In this document: positions 43,081 through 52,047 of the stretch, piece by piece
How the letters are laid out: the number at the start of each line of letters is the position of its first letter
Numbering within the stretch: position 1 is the first letter of the stretch
Origin: Brevibacterium sp. CCUG 69071
GTDB lineage: Bacteria; Actinomycetota; Actinomycetes; Actinomycetales; Brevibacteriaceae
Assembly (NCBI RefSeq): GCF_021023135.1
Contig: NZ_PGFV01000002.1
Span: forward strand, 186,001-250,000
Reading direction: 5' to 3'
Length of the DNA: 64,000 nt
Made by a program: the position numbers and the translations under genes
The notes under the pieces: generated by a model
Told to the model about the DNA's origin: nothing
What the model saw: the letters and a program-made list of their open reading frames with translations, nothing else
The model's database searches: none

Positions 43081-43599
43081 ATGACAACGACGTTCATCGT
43101 GATCCACGCGCTCTCGGCATCCGGGGTCATCCTGCTGGCACCGCTGCAGATCCTGCGGCGGACCAAGGACCGGCGCCACCGCTTCATCGGGCGCTCGTGG
43201 GTCGTGCTGATGTACGCGGTGTGCGTGAGCGGAATGTTCATCTATACCCTCACCGGCTCATTCACGGTCTTCCACGCCCTGGCCATCTTCACCTTCTGCA
43301 CGACGACTCTGGGAGTGATCAACATCCGCCGAGGACGGATCCGCAGCCATGTCTTCAACATGGTCGGATCCTGGCTGGGGGCGATCACGGCCGGAGCCTT
43401 CGCCGCCTTCGTCCCCGGTCGGGTGATCCCCGAGGTGGCGGTCGAGGATCCGATGCTGCTGTGGACCATCATCGCCGTCGTCGTTGAGCTGACGACGTTG
43501 TGGGCCGTGTACGTGCTGCGCTTCGTCCGCACCGACGAACAGAGGTTCGCCGGAAGTCCGGCCGTAGCCGAAGCCGAACCCGAACCCGAAGCCGTCTGA
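43081..43599 (+). CDS. DUF2306 membrane protein
   Basis: 172 residues with four hydrophobic segments. Conserved elements: FIVIHALSASGVILLAPLQILRR, HRFIGRSWV, IRSHVFNMVGSWLGAITAG. The histidines recall heme-linked small membrane proteins, but function is unknown. Ends in a Glu/Pro tail. Probably controlled by the divergent MerR protein. Confidence 0.8.
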   Translation: MTTTFIVIHALSASGVILLAPLQILRRTKDRRHRFIGRSWVVLMYAVCVSGMFIYTLTGSFTVFHALAIFTFCTTTLGVINIRRGRIRSHVFNMVGSWLGAITAGAFAAFVPGRVIPEVAVEDPMLLWTIIAVVVELTTLWAVYVLRFVRTDEQRFAGSPAVAEAEPEPEAV

Positions 43600-43678
43600 G
43601 TCCTGAGCTCCGAGACCTGAGCTCCAAGCCCTGAGCCCCAAGCCCCGAGTCCTGAGCCCCGAGTCCTGAGCCCGAGCC
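43600..43678. repeat. 14-bp degenerate tandem repeat between convergent genes
   Basis: Units near CCTGAGCTCCGAGA follow the DUF2306 stop directly, with TGA at 43597, 43604, 43618, 43632, 43653 and 43667. The array runs up to the last base before the convergent acetyltransferase gene. Because 14 is not a multiple of three, the TGA triplets fall in different frames. Confidence 0.75.
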
Positions 43679-44005
43679 TTAGGCCACGTACTTCTCGAAC
43701 TCCGTGTTCTTCTGCAGGAACCCCTTGACGTAGGAGCAGGTGGTCCGGAACGTCAGCCCCGCCTCGGCGGAGGTCTCGAGTGCGAAGCGGACCAGCTCGG
43801 CGGCGATGCCGCGTCCGCCGTAGCTCGGGGACACCTCGGTGTGGGTGAAGGTGCGCACCGCCGACTCGGCGGTGTCATCGGGGCTGGCCGCGCGGTCGAT
43901 GTAGTCGACGAGACCGATGACCTTGCCCTCGTGGGACACGGTGAATCGCGAACGCTCGGCCTCCTCGGCGAGGGTGTACATCTCTCCGGAGATCTCAAGT
44001 TCCAT
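43679..44005 (-). CDS. Small GNAT acetyltransferase (YjdJ/YidJ-like)
   Basis: 108 residues. The acetyl-CoA signature SPSYGGRGIAAELVRFAL and the C-terminal TTCSYVKGFLQKNTEFEKYV are typical of the minimal Gcn5-related family with a catalytic cysteine near the end. GAGGAG upstream of the ATG. Stand-alone gene. Confidence 0.88.
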   Translation of the reverse strand: MELEISGEMYTLAEEAERSRFTVSHEGKVIGLVDYIDRAASPDDTAESAVRTFTHTEVSPSYGGRGIAAELVRFALETSAEAGLTFRTTCSYVKGFLQKNTEFEKYVA

Positions 44006-44242
44006 GGTCGCTCCTCACGGTTGCCCGCCGATGCCGGCCGAAGTGTCGGCCGACGATATCGGACGGCGGATGCTGCAGTCCTGACAGGTGACACTGTAGT
44101 TGCGGGCGCGATCGAGCCGCTAACCTGGTGGGAAACGCTCTGTGGCGGGCCACCGCTGCGGGGCGTCCCCTCGCCCCTACACACCTAACCACTTAGCGCC
44201 CTAGCCCCTAATCCCTCACCACACCCTCAAGGAGTCGGTTCC

Positions 44243-44830
44243 ATGTCCTCTCAAGCCCCGGTCACCATGGTCGATGCGCACGAGCTGATCCTCCACGAAT
44301 CGGGGTTCGAGGTCGCCGAACTCACCGAGGCCGATATCGACGACTACGTCGCTCTGGTGGCGTCGGCCTACCGTGGTGAGCATTCGAAGAACGGCTGGAC
44401 GACCGAGGCGGACCTGCTCAGCGGGCAGCGCCTCGATGCGGAGATGGCGCGGGAGATGCTCGCCGAGACCGACTCGATCATCCTCCTCGTCCGCTCCGAC
44501 GCGGGGCACGCCGTGGCCAGTGTGTACCTGCGCGAACCCGTCGACGGAGTCGCCTACCTCGGAGTGCTCGCGGTGTCCCCGCTGGGTCAGGGTCAGGGTG
44601 TGGGATCGGCGCTGATGAACCTCGCCGAGGCGTGGGTGGCCGAACGCTGGAATGCGCACTCGCTGCGGATGAGCGTGATCAACAAGCGCACCGAACTCAT
44701 CGCCTACTACGAACGCCGCGGCTACGAACGCACCGACGAGGTCGAGCCCTTCCCCTACGGGGACGAGCGCTTCGGGGTGCCCTTGGTCGACGACCTCGAG
44801 TTCATCGTGCAGGTGAAGACCCTGGGGTGA
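44243..44830 (+). CDS. GNAT family N-acetyltransferase
   Basis: 195 residues; GNAT core with YLGVLAVSPLGQGQGVGSALMNLAE (acetyl-CoA loop, about 111-135) and ELIAYYERRGYERTDE (about 152-167). AAGGAG before the ATG. Substrate unknown. The 237-bp gap upstream (44006-44242) shows no further feature. Behind the stop, GGAACGG recurs at 44847, 44868 and 44892 in a loose repeat. Confidence 0.87.
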   Translation: MSSQAPVTMVDAHELILHESGFEVAELTEADIDDYVALVASAYRGEHSKNGWTTEADLLSGQRLDAEMAREMLAETDSIILLVRSDAGHAVASVYLREPVDGVAYLGVLAVSPLGQGQGVGSALMNLAEAWVAERWNAHSLRMSVINKRTELIAYYERRGYERTDEVEPFPYGDERFGVPLVDDLEFIVQVKTLG

Positions 44831-44902
44831 CCCGCCCCTCGCCGAAGGAACGGCTGCCACACGTTCCGGAACGGCGGCCAGACCCGCCGGAGGAACGGCT
44901 GC

Positions 44903-46306
44903 TCAGAAGAACATTGCGGGGACGACCAGTCCGCCGACGAGCACGATCGGGCCGATGACGACCATCGACATGCCGAACTTCACGAGCAGGCGGGTCAGCC
45001 GCTGCTTGTGCTCGGTCGGCGCGGTGGCCACGACCGTGGCACCCAGCGTCGAGAACGGGGAGACGTCGACGACCGCCGAGCACACGCCCAATGCCGCGAT
45101 GAGCGCCCAGCCGGGGACTCCGCCAGCGGCGATGAGCGGCAGTGCGAGCGGGACGAGCGCGGCGAGGATGCCCGTCGTCGAGGCGAAGGCCGAGACCAGA
45201 CCGCCGACGATGCAGAGGACGAAGGCGGCGATGAGCGGGGAGCCGATCGATTCGGCGCCCTGACCGAGCAGGTCGACGGCGCCCATGTTCTGCAGCACTC
45301 CGACGAAGGTGATGATCCCGCCGACCAGCAGCACGGTCGACCAGTCGATCTTCGGCAGCGCGGCCTTGCCGGTCTTGGGATCGACGAGTGCGAGGATCGC
45401 ACCGAAGAGGAAGCAGAGCAGTCCGATGTCGGGGTCGTTGCCGAGAGCGGCGAGGACGACGACGGTGGCGATGAGGCCGACCATGAGGATGACGGTGAGG
45501 ATCTGCACGAACGAGAACGGACGCGATTCCTCTGCGGCTTCCGAGTGGGAGGAGTCGAAGAGAGCTTCGTCCTCCTCGTCTTCGCCGAAGGCCACGGTCG
45601 TCGCCGAGGCGGAGCCGCGGGAGATCCGCTCACCGGCCGCGGACTGAGCCGACTCGGTTCCCGCGGCACCCGTGCCGAGTCCACCCGCGGCGCTCGCCGC
45701 GGACTTGCGGCCGAAGAGGTTGCGCCCGTACATGAAGTAGGCGAAGACGAGCATGAGCAGGTAGGTCACGACGGCGATGGCGAAGAGCAGGAACGGCGAG
45801 AGCTCGATTCCGGCGTTGTGGGCGGTGCTGTAGGTGACGATGCCGTAGAGGCTGGTCGGCGCGAAGCCGCCCGCGCCGATCGCGAAGCAGATCGCCAGTC
45901 CCATGAGCGCATAGTCGACCCCGTACTTGCGGGCCACCTGCATGCCCACGGGCATCATCACGAGTCCGGCCAGCGGAGCGCCCATGGCGGCGATGCAGCC
46001 GGTGATGACGAAGAACACGGCAGGCAGAAGCACGGCCGAGGAGCCGACCTTCTCAAGAGCCCAGTCGATGATCCGGTCGACGGTGCCGTTCTCCTGGGCG
46101 ATGGCGAAGAAGTAGGTCACTCCGGCCAGCAGGATCATGATGTCGAGGGGGAACTCGGCGATGATGTCATCGACGACCATGTCGGTGAGCAGCAGTCCGG
46201 TTCCGGCGGCGCCGACGAGCATGAGCACGCCGATCTGCACCCCGCGGATCGCGCCGATGGCGAAGAGTGCGACGAAGATGAGCAGGGCGATTATCTGTAA
46301 GAGCAT
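44903..46306 (-). CDS. SLC13/MatC-like dicarboxylate permease
   Basis: 467 residues with about eleven hydrophobic segments split by a soluble acidic loop (about 205-265, ATTVAFGEDEEDEALFDSS). N-terminal GVQIGVLMLVGAAGTGLLL and PLDIMILLAGVTYFFAIAQENGTVDRII resemble the MatC N-terminal family; the repeat-like LGVCSAVVDVSPFSTLGA near the end is the ion-transporter hairpin motif. Probable carboxylate uptake. Confidence 0.82.
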   Translation of the reverse strand: MLLQIIALLIFVALFAIGAIRGVQIGVLMLVGAAGTGLLLTDMVVDDIIAEFPLDIMILLAGVTYFFAIAQENGTVDRIIDWALEKVGSSAVLLPAVFFVITGCIAAMGAPLAGLVMMPVGMQVARKYGVDYALMGLAICFAIGAGGFAPTSLYGIVTYSTAHNAGIELSPFLLFAIAVVTYLLMLVFAYFMYGRNLFGRKSAASAAGGLGTGAAGTESAQSAAGERISRGSASATTVAFGEDEEDEALFDSSHSEAAEESRPFSFVQILTVILMVGLIATVVVLAALGNDPDIGLLCFLFGAILALVDPKTGKAALPKIDWSTVLLVGGIITFVGVLQNMGAVDLLGQGAESIGSPLIAAFVLCIVGGLVSAFASTTGILAALVPLALPLIAAGGVPGWALIAALGVCSAVVDVSPFSTLGATVVATAPTEHKQRLTRLLVKFGMSMVVIGPIVLVGGLVVPAMFF

Positions 46307-46517
46307 GACTCCCCGATGAGGCTGAAGTGAAGCTGGGCGAATCCGGTTGATTCGCTGTGTGACACTACCAGCTGCCCCCGCTCGGTCACATGCGGACGCG
46401 TCCGAGCGCTCGGAATTTCCCGTTAAACGGCACTGCGCTGGCCTCCGCCGAAGTGGGTTGTCGGCCCCGTGTGTCGCAGCGGGGAGTCGGCCCCGCCCCG
46501 CCGAGGTGGTCGGGCGC

Positions 46518-47831
46518 TCAGCCCATCACGTTCCCGCTCGTTCCGGCCGGGCTCCGCAGGCGCGAGAAGGTGCCGAGGTCGAGTTCGCCTCCCGTGCGGC
46601 GCAGCGGAACACGCACCGGGGCCGCATCGTGATCATGGCCGTGCTCGACGGTCTCGATGAGCTCGGCCATGAGCTCACCGACCATCGGCGCGTTCTTGAA
46701 CTGATTGCCGCTCGTGCCCACGGCCTGGTAGAAGCCCGCGGCATTCGAACGGTCGTAGATCGGCGTCCAGTCCGCAGCGACATCGTAGACACCGACGACC
46801 CCGCGGGGTCGGTTCGGGATGGCGATGTCGCCGAAGCGCTTCGCGGCTCGCATCGCCTGAGTCTCGAACCTCTCGGCCCCCACGGAGTCGCCCGCCGCAT
46901 CGGGATCCTCGATCCATTCCAACTCATCGCATTCCGGCTCGGTGCCGCCGATGAGCAGCTGTCCGCCCACCTCGGCGCGCAGATAGGTGCCGATGCCCGC
47001 GTCGAGCAGGGCCGGGATCGGACTGCCGTCGCCGCGGACGACCGTCGACTCCGCCGGCAGGGTGTGGACCTCTTGGCGCAGAGGCCGCAGCGAGACTCCG
47101 TGGTCGGCCCCGACCCCGGCGAGTTCGTTCAGCCGCGAGGACCAGGGGCCGGCGGCATTGACGACCACCTCGGATTCGAGGACGCGGCCGTCGGCGAGCT
47201 CGAGAGTCCACAATGCGCCCGAGCCGGCCCATGCGCTCTGGCTCAGGCCCACCACCTCGGCGCCGTAGAGGAATTCGGCCCCGTGGCGCTTCGCTGCGCG
47301 CACGAAGTTCTCGGTGGCGAGCACCGGATCGGGAATGTACCCGCCGTCGGGAGTGAACAGCGCGCTCGCGGGCTCGGCGGTCTCGGCCAGGAACGCGGGA
47401 TCATCGGGTCGCGCGGGCGGATAGTGGTTCGCGGAATCGATTCCGGGCAGCTCCCGTTCGAGATCGGCCGTTGTCCATTCCGTGAAGGGGATGCCGAGCT
47501 CGGCGAAATCGGTGCGCAGGGACTCGGGGAGCAGGCCCGGGATGTCGATGGCGGCCATCCCGGTGTGGACGAACTCGGCGACGGGTTCGGTGTCGGGGGC
47601 GCCGAGGTGCTCGCGCAGGTTCTCCCACAGGTGCTTCGACTCCCAGGCGAGGGCGATCGAATCGCGCAGGGAATAGGTGAAGCGGATGATGGCGCTGGTC
47701 GCGGCCGTCGACCCCTGCGCAGGCCCGGACTTCTTGTCCACGACGATGACCGTGTGGCCGCGTGAGGCCAACGAGTAGGCGATCGAGGCGCCCATCACGC
47801 CGCTGCCGATGACGATTGCTGACTGACCCAT
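46518..47831 (-). CDS. FAD-dependent oxidoreductase, DAO (sarcosine/D-amino acid oxidase) family
   Basis: 437 residues. Dinucleotide-binding AIVIGSGVMGASIAYSLASRGH at the start with the acidic end VVDKKSG; second family motif VVNAAGPWSSRLNELAG (about 225-241); C-terminal FYQAVGTSGNQFKNAPMVGELMAELIE for FAD. Oxidises an amine or N-methyl amino acid; substrate not clear. Convergent or unrelated neighbours give no pathway clue. Confidence 0.87.
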   Translation of the reverse strand: MGQSAIVIGSGVMGASIAYSLASRGHTVIVVDKKSGPAQGSTAATSAIIRFTYSLRDSIALAWESKHLWENLREHLGAPDTEPVAEFVHTGMAAIDIPGLLPESLRTDFAELGIPFTEWTTADLERELPGIDSANHYPPARPDDPAFLAETAEPASALFTPDGGYIPDPVLATENFVRAAKRHGAEFLYGAEVVGLSQSAWAGSGALWTLELADGRVLESEVVVNAAGPWSSRLNELAGVGADHGVSLRPLRQEVHTLPAESTVVRGDGSPIPALLDAGIGTYLRAEVGGQLLIGGTEPECDELEWIEDPDAAGDSVGAERFETQAMRAAKRFGDIAIPNRPRGVVGVYDVAADWTPIYDRSNAAGFYQAVGTSGNQFKNAPMVGELMAELIETVEHGHDHDAAPVRVPLRRTGGELDLGTFSRLRSPAGTSGNVMG

Positions 47832-47861
47832 GGCCGCATCTTCCCATGCGCCGGGCGACCT

Positions 47862-48959
47862 TCAGGTCAGCAGCAGCGCCCCGCCCAGACCGAGGGCGGC
47901 GACGATCAGCGTGACGACGGCAGCCAGGCCGAGGGGACCGGCGCCGAGGCTCTTGAGCGCTCGCCACTGCACGCCGCGGCCGAGGGCGAACATCGCCATC
48001 GCCAGGCATGCGGTCTGCACCCAGCCGAGTCCCATGACGGCGGGCTCGGGCAGCAAGCCGAAGGTCCGCAGCGCGGCCATGACGAGGAAGCCGAGGACGA
48101 AGAGGGGAACGAGCGGCGGACGCTTCCCCGGCGCCGAGGCGGGAGCTGGGTTCCCGGGTCCCACCTCGCCGCGGGCCGTCGAATCGGTTCCGGCCCCCGC
48201 CTCGGCGCCGGGCTTCGCATCTGGCCGGACCCCCGCCTCGGCGCGGGTCTTCGCTTCGGTCCGGCGCATCGCCATGCTCAGCACCGCGACGGTCGGGGCG
48301 AGCATGATCACCCGGGAGAGCTTGACGAGCACGGCGACCTGCAGCGCGGCAGGGCCGATGATCCCCCCGATCGCGACGACCTGCGCGACCTCGTGGGTCG
48401 CAGCACCTCCCCACATACCGGCGGTCTCCGGGGCCAGACCGAAGGCGGTGCTCAGCGTCGGCACGATCGCGATCATCAGCGTGCCGAAAAGGACGACGAG
48501 ACCGATGGCCGCCGCCACGTCCTCCTTCTTCGCCCGCAGGGTCGACTCGACCCCGGCGACGGCGGCGGCCCCGCAGATGCCGAACCCGCATCCGATGAGC
48601 AGCGCGAGGTCCCGGTCGACCCCGAAAGGACGCGCGAGCCAAAGTGCCGCGACGATGCCCACGGCGACGACGAGAGCGGCGAGAACGAGGACGAGCCACC
48701 CGAGGTCGAGGATGTCGCCGAGGACCACCTGCGCTCCGAGCGCGATGATGCCCAGGCGCAGCAGGGGCTTGGCGGCGAAGTCGAGGCCCGGGCGCACGGT
48801 CTCCGGCAGCTGGGGCAGGGCATTGCCGACGATGATGCCCAGGACGATCGCGATGAGCAGAGGGGAGAGGACCGGGGAGGCCAGCGACAGAGGCCAGGCG
48901 ATCGCGGCGGCCAGGGCGGCGATGCCGAGGCCGGGGAGCAGGCGGAGAACGCGATTCAT
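47862..48959 (-). CDS. YeiH family putative sulfate exporter (UPF0324)
   Basis: 365 residues with about ten hydrophobic segments. Family motifs: PLLIAIVLGIIVGN, GLDFAAKPLLRLGIIALGAQVVL, CGFGICGAAAVAGVE, and WGGAATHEVAQVVAIGGIIG. An Ala/Pro/Glu-rich cytoplasmic loop (about 235-280) is longer than in E. coli YeiH. Divergent from a LysR regulator, the arrangement seen for yeiH/yeiE. Confidence 0.88.
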   Translation of the reverse strand: MNRVLRLLPGLGIAALAAAIAWPLSLASPVLSPLLIAIVLGIIVGNALPQLPETVRPGLDFAAKPLLRLGIIALGAQVVLGDILDLGWLVLVLAALVVAVGIVAALWLARPFGVDRDLALLIGCGFGICGAAAVAGVESTLRAKKEDVAAAIGLVVLFGTLMIAIVPTLSTAFGLAPETAGMWGGAATHEVAQVVAIGGIIGPAALQVAVLVKLSRVIMLAPTVAVLSMAMRRTEAKTRAEAGVRPDAKPGAEAGAGTDSTARGEVGPGNPAPASAPGKRPPLVPLFVLGFLVMAALRTFGLLPEPAVMGLGWVQTACLAMAMFALGRGVQWRALKSLGAGPLGLAAVVTLIVAALGLGGALLLT

Positions 48960-49011
48960 ATGGCCAGTCTGCCAAGGCCCGAACCGGCCCGGTAGACGGC
49001 AATTCTCGCGC

Positions 49012-49025
49012 GATCCATATGGATC
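49012..49025. promoter_or_regulatory. 14-bp perfect palindrome, LysR operator candidate
   Basis: GATCCATATGGATC lies between the divergent YeiH and LysR genes, followed by TGATATGG which repeats its half. The site overlaps the alternative ATG at 49019, which supports starting the LysR gene at 49046 instead. Confidence 0.5.
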
Positions 49026-49045
49026 TGATATGGCAGGATGGGGTG

Positions 49046-49963
49046 ATGCAGGATCTCAGGAATATGCAGAGCTGGCCGGAGCTCTCGGCGCTGGGGCTCC
49101 TCGTCTCGCTCAATGCGGGTGCCCGCTCGATCGGGCAGGCCGCCGCCCAGCTCGGGCTCGCTCAGCCGAACGCCTCCCGCAGCCTGCGCGGTCTCGAGCG
49201 CGATCTCAAGGTGCCGCTGCTGCGTCGCTCGCCGCGGGGAACGGAACTGACCGTCGAAGGCCGGGCCGTCGCTGAATGGGCCGCGAACGTCATCGACGCC
49301 TATGCCGACCTCAACGCCGGTACGCGGGCGATCCAGGAGGCGCGGGCCGGAACCGTGCGCGTGAGCGCCTCCCTGACCGTCGCCGAGTACCTGCTCCCGC
49401 GAGCCCTGACGTCCTTCCGATCCACCCACCCCGACATCGACGTCGGCCTCGCGGTGGAGAACTCGGCGGCCGTCATCGCGGCCGTGCGTGAGCAGCGCTG
49501 CGAGCTCGGCCTCATCGAGTCGATCTCCCTGCCGGAGCAGATGCCCGCCGAGGTGGTCGGGCGGGACCGTCTGACGATCGCCGCAGCCCCGAGCTTCTCC
49601 GGAGCCTGGACCTCGCCGATCACCGCCGAGGCGCTGGCGCAGGTTCCTCTGCTGGTCAGAGAGGTGGGTTCGGGGACCCGGGAGGTCATCGATGTGGCGC
49701 TGGGAGAATTCGGCGGTGCCCGTGTGGAAGGGGAGTACGGTTCGAATTCGGCGCTGAAGATCGCGGCCGCCGCCGAGGTGGCCCCGATCGTGCTCTCGGA
49801 ACTGGCTCTGCGCGACGAGTTCCGTGCCAGACGGCTGATTCCCCTGCCGGTGGCGCCCGAGGTCGACCTCGAGCGGGAGCTGCACGCGGTGTGGTCGCCG
49901 GGGCGCAGGCTCTCACCGGGTGCGAGGTCCCTGCTCGACCACCTCGTCGGAGCCTGGACGTAG
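49046..49963 (+). CDS. LysR-family transcriptional regulator
   Basis: 305 residues. Winged helix with LGLLVSLNAGARSIGQAAAQLGLAQPNASRSLRGLERDLKVPLLRRSPRGTELT (about 11-65) and a periplasmic-binding-like effector domain (TVRVSASLTVAEYLLPRALTSF onward). ATG 49046 is preferred because of GGATGGGG just upstream; ATG 49019 would add nine residues. Likely regulates the divergent YeiH-type exporter. Confidence 0.88.
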   Translation: MQDLRNMQSWPELSALGLLVSLNAGARSIGQAAAQLGLAQPNASRSLRGLERDLKVPLLRRSPRGTELTVEGRAVAEWAANVIDAYADLNAGTRAIQEARAGTVRVSASLTVAEYLLPRALTSFRSTHPDIDVGLAVENSAAVIAAVREQRCELGLIESISLPEQMPAEVVGRDRLTIAAAPSFSGAWTSPITAEALAQVPLLVREVGSGTREVIDVALGEFGGARVEGEYGSNSALKIAAAAEVAPIVLSELALRDEFRARRLIPLPVAPEVDLERELHAVWSPGRRLSPGARSLLDHLVGAWT

Positions 49964-50054
49964 CGACCGGGCCTGGTGACGAAGCCTGGCCCGGGCCGGC
50001 GTTCGATCCTGAGACCGGGGTGCGAGGTGCGGGCCCGCGTCATATATTGAGGCC

Positions 50055-51272
50055 ATGACTTCGCGCGAAACCTCCTCCTCGGCCGATCGAACCTATGCCC
50101 CCGAGACGGTGCTCGTCGATGCGGCCCGCCCGGAACGGACCGAGGGTGCCTCGGTGAATCCGCCCATCGAGCTGTCCTCGACCTTCGTCGGCACCGGTGA
50201 CGTCGGGGCCGCCTCCTTCGCTTACGGGCGCTTCGACACTCCCGCCTGGTCGCCCTTCGAGGAGGCCCTGGCCGAGCTCGAGCACGCGCGGCTGCCCGGT
50301 CTGGTCTACGGTTCGGGTCTGGCCGCGATCGCTTCGACGCTCAGCCTGATCCCGCGCGGCGGCACCCTGATCATGCCCCGCCACAGCTACCAGGGCTCGA
50401 TGGAGTCCGCCGCCGAGATCGCCGAGCGGGCCGGCTTCGAGCTCGTCACCGTCGATATCGCCGACACCGAGGCGGTCATCACCACCCTCGATGCCGTCCG
50501 TGACTCGGGTGTCGGGTCCTCGCCCGCAGCCGCAACCTCGCCCGCAGCCGCCTCGGCGATGCTGTGGATCGAATCGCCGACGAACCCGATGCTCGAGGTC
50601 GCGGACATGCCGGCCCTCATCTCCGCGGCCCGGGAGCGCGGCATTCTCGTCGCCGTGGACAACACCTTCGCCACTCCGCTGCTGCAGACCCCGCTCGATC
50701 TCGGCGCCGACGTCGTCGTCCACTCGGTCACGAAGTATCTCGCCGGGCACTCCGATGTGGTCCTGGGTGCGGTCCTCACCAGCGACGGTGATCTGCGAGG
50801 GAAGCTGCACCACGACCGTTCCCTGCGCGGGGCCATCGCCGGACCCTTCGAAGTTTGGCTTGCCCTGCGCGGACTGCGGACGCTTTCGGTCCGGCTCGAG
50901 AGGGCCCAGGCCAATGCCGCCCAGATCGCCGAGCGCCTCAACGCGCATGCGGAAGTCGTCGAGACCCGCTACCCGGGGTTGCCGAGCGATCCTGGACATG
51001 CCCGGGCGGGGGCGCAGATGAATGGCTTCGGCGCGATCGTCGTGTTCACCCTCGATTCGGCGGCAAAGGCCACGGCCGTCGCCGAGGCGGTCCGTCTGTG
51101 GACTCCCGCCACCTCCCTGGGAGGGGTGGAGTCGCTCATCGAACGTCGCCGTCGGCACGCCTCGGAACCGGAAACGGTGCCGGAAGGCCTGCTGCGGCTG
51201 AGTGTCGGCATCGAACACATCGAGGATCTGTGGGCCGACCTCGACGCGGCGATCAGCACCGCCTGCCGGTGA
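50055..51272 (+). CDS. Cys/Met metabolism PLP-dependent lyase (cystathionine gamma-synthase/lyase type)
   Basis: 405 residues. Family signatures: NPPIELSSTF, YGRFDTPAWSPFEEALAELE, LWIESPTNPMLEV, and the PLP lysine in VVHSVTKYLAGHSDVV (about 230). A short Pro/Ala/Ser insertion (about 155-170) breaks the usual loop. Synthase or lyase activity cannot be separated from sequence alone. TATATT ends 6 nt before the ATG, so a leaderless mRNA is plausible. Overlaps the next gene by GTGA. Confidence 0.88.
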   Translation: MTSRETSSSADRTYAPETVLVDAARPERTEGASVNPPIELSSTFVGTGDVGAASFAYGRFDTPAWSPFEEALAELEHARLPGLVYGSGLAAIASTLSLIPRGGTLIMPRHSYQGSMESAAEIAERAGFELVTVDIADTEAVITTLDAVRDSGVGSSPAAATSPAAASAMLWIESPTNPMLEVADMPALISAARERGILVAVDNTFATPLLQTPLDLGADVVVHSVTKYLAGHSDVVLGAVLTSDGDLRGKLHHDRSLRGAIAGPFEVWLALRGLRTLSVRLERAQANAAQIAERLNAHAEVVETRYPGLPSDPGHARAGAQMNGFGAIVVFTLDSAAKATAVAEAVRLWTPATSLGGVESLIERRRRHASEPETVPEGLLRLSVGIEHIEDLWADLDAAISTACR

Positions 51273-51910
51273 GTCAGGAACGTCCGACGGGCTTGGGTGA
51301 CGGGTCGCGGGCGGGAAACCGCGTGCCCGGTCTTGTGCTCGACCAGCCGCGGATCGGCGACCTCGACGATGTGTTCGAGATCTTCAGCGATCCGCGGGTC
51401 TGGACGCATTTCCCGAGCGGTCGGATGACCTCTCGGGAGGAAGCCGAGTCTTTCCTGCTCCAGCGCATCGCCGACTGGGAGGTCGACGGACTCGGCACCT
51501 GGATCGTGCGCGAGGAGAAAGGCGGGCCGATGCTCGGCAGCTGCGGCTGCTCGGTGCGGCGACAGGCCGCGGCCGATGACTCTGTGCAGACTGCCGCCGA
51601 TGGGCACGTGCTCGTCGAAGCCTTCTGGAACCTCGGCGACCGCTTCCGTCCCGAGGTGCAGGGTCGCGGCTATGCGAGCCGGGTCGCTTCGCTCGCCATT
51701 GCCGAGGCGCAGGCACGCAAGCCCGAACTGCCGGTTGTCGCCTATCTGCTCGAGCACAATATCGCGTCGAAGGCGGTGGCAGAGAAGATCGGACTGGTGC
51801 TGCAGCACCGTGCCCCCGACGCCGGCAATGCCGACCCGCAGGCCATCCGCCTGGTCTATGCCGACCGCGAGCTCGACGACGCGCGGCAGCTCGATGCCAC
51901 GTTGCGCTGA
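51269..51910 (+). CDS. GNAT N-acetyltransferase, RimJ/RimL type
   Basis: 213 residues from a GTG that overlaps the preceding stop codon, so translation is probably coupled. PRIGDLDDVFEIFSDPRVWTHFPSGRMTSREEAESFL is the RimJ-type N-terminus, and RFRPEVQGRGYASRVASLAIAEA carries the acetyl-CoA loop. Possibly modifies a product or relative of the PLP enzyme; unproven. Confidence 0.85.
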   Translation: MSQERPTGLGDGSRAGNRVPGLVLDQPRIGDLDDVFEIFSDPRVWTHFPSGRMTSREEAESFLLQRIADWEVDGLGTWIVREEKGGPMLGSCGCSVRRQAAADDSVQTAADGHVLVEAFWNLGDRFRPEVQGRGYASRVASLAIAEAQARKPELPVVAYLLEHNIASKAVAEKIGLVLQHRAPDAGNADPQAIRLVYADRELDDARQLDATLR

Positions 51911-52047
51911 GTCACCGGGTGATGCGCGGAACCATCGTGTGAGAGCTGCTCCGGGTCGGGCGCTGCCGCGTGTGACGCAGATCAACTTATCGTGCGTTAA
52001 GGTGGGGAGGAAAGTTCCGCTCACCCGCGTCAAGCAGAGGAGTCTCA

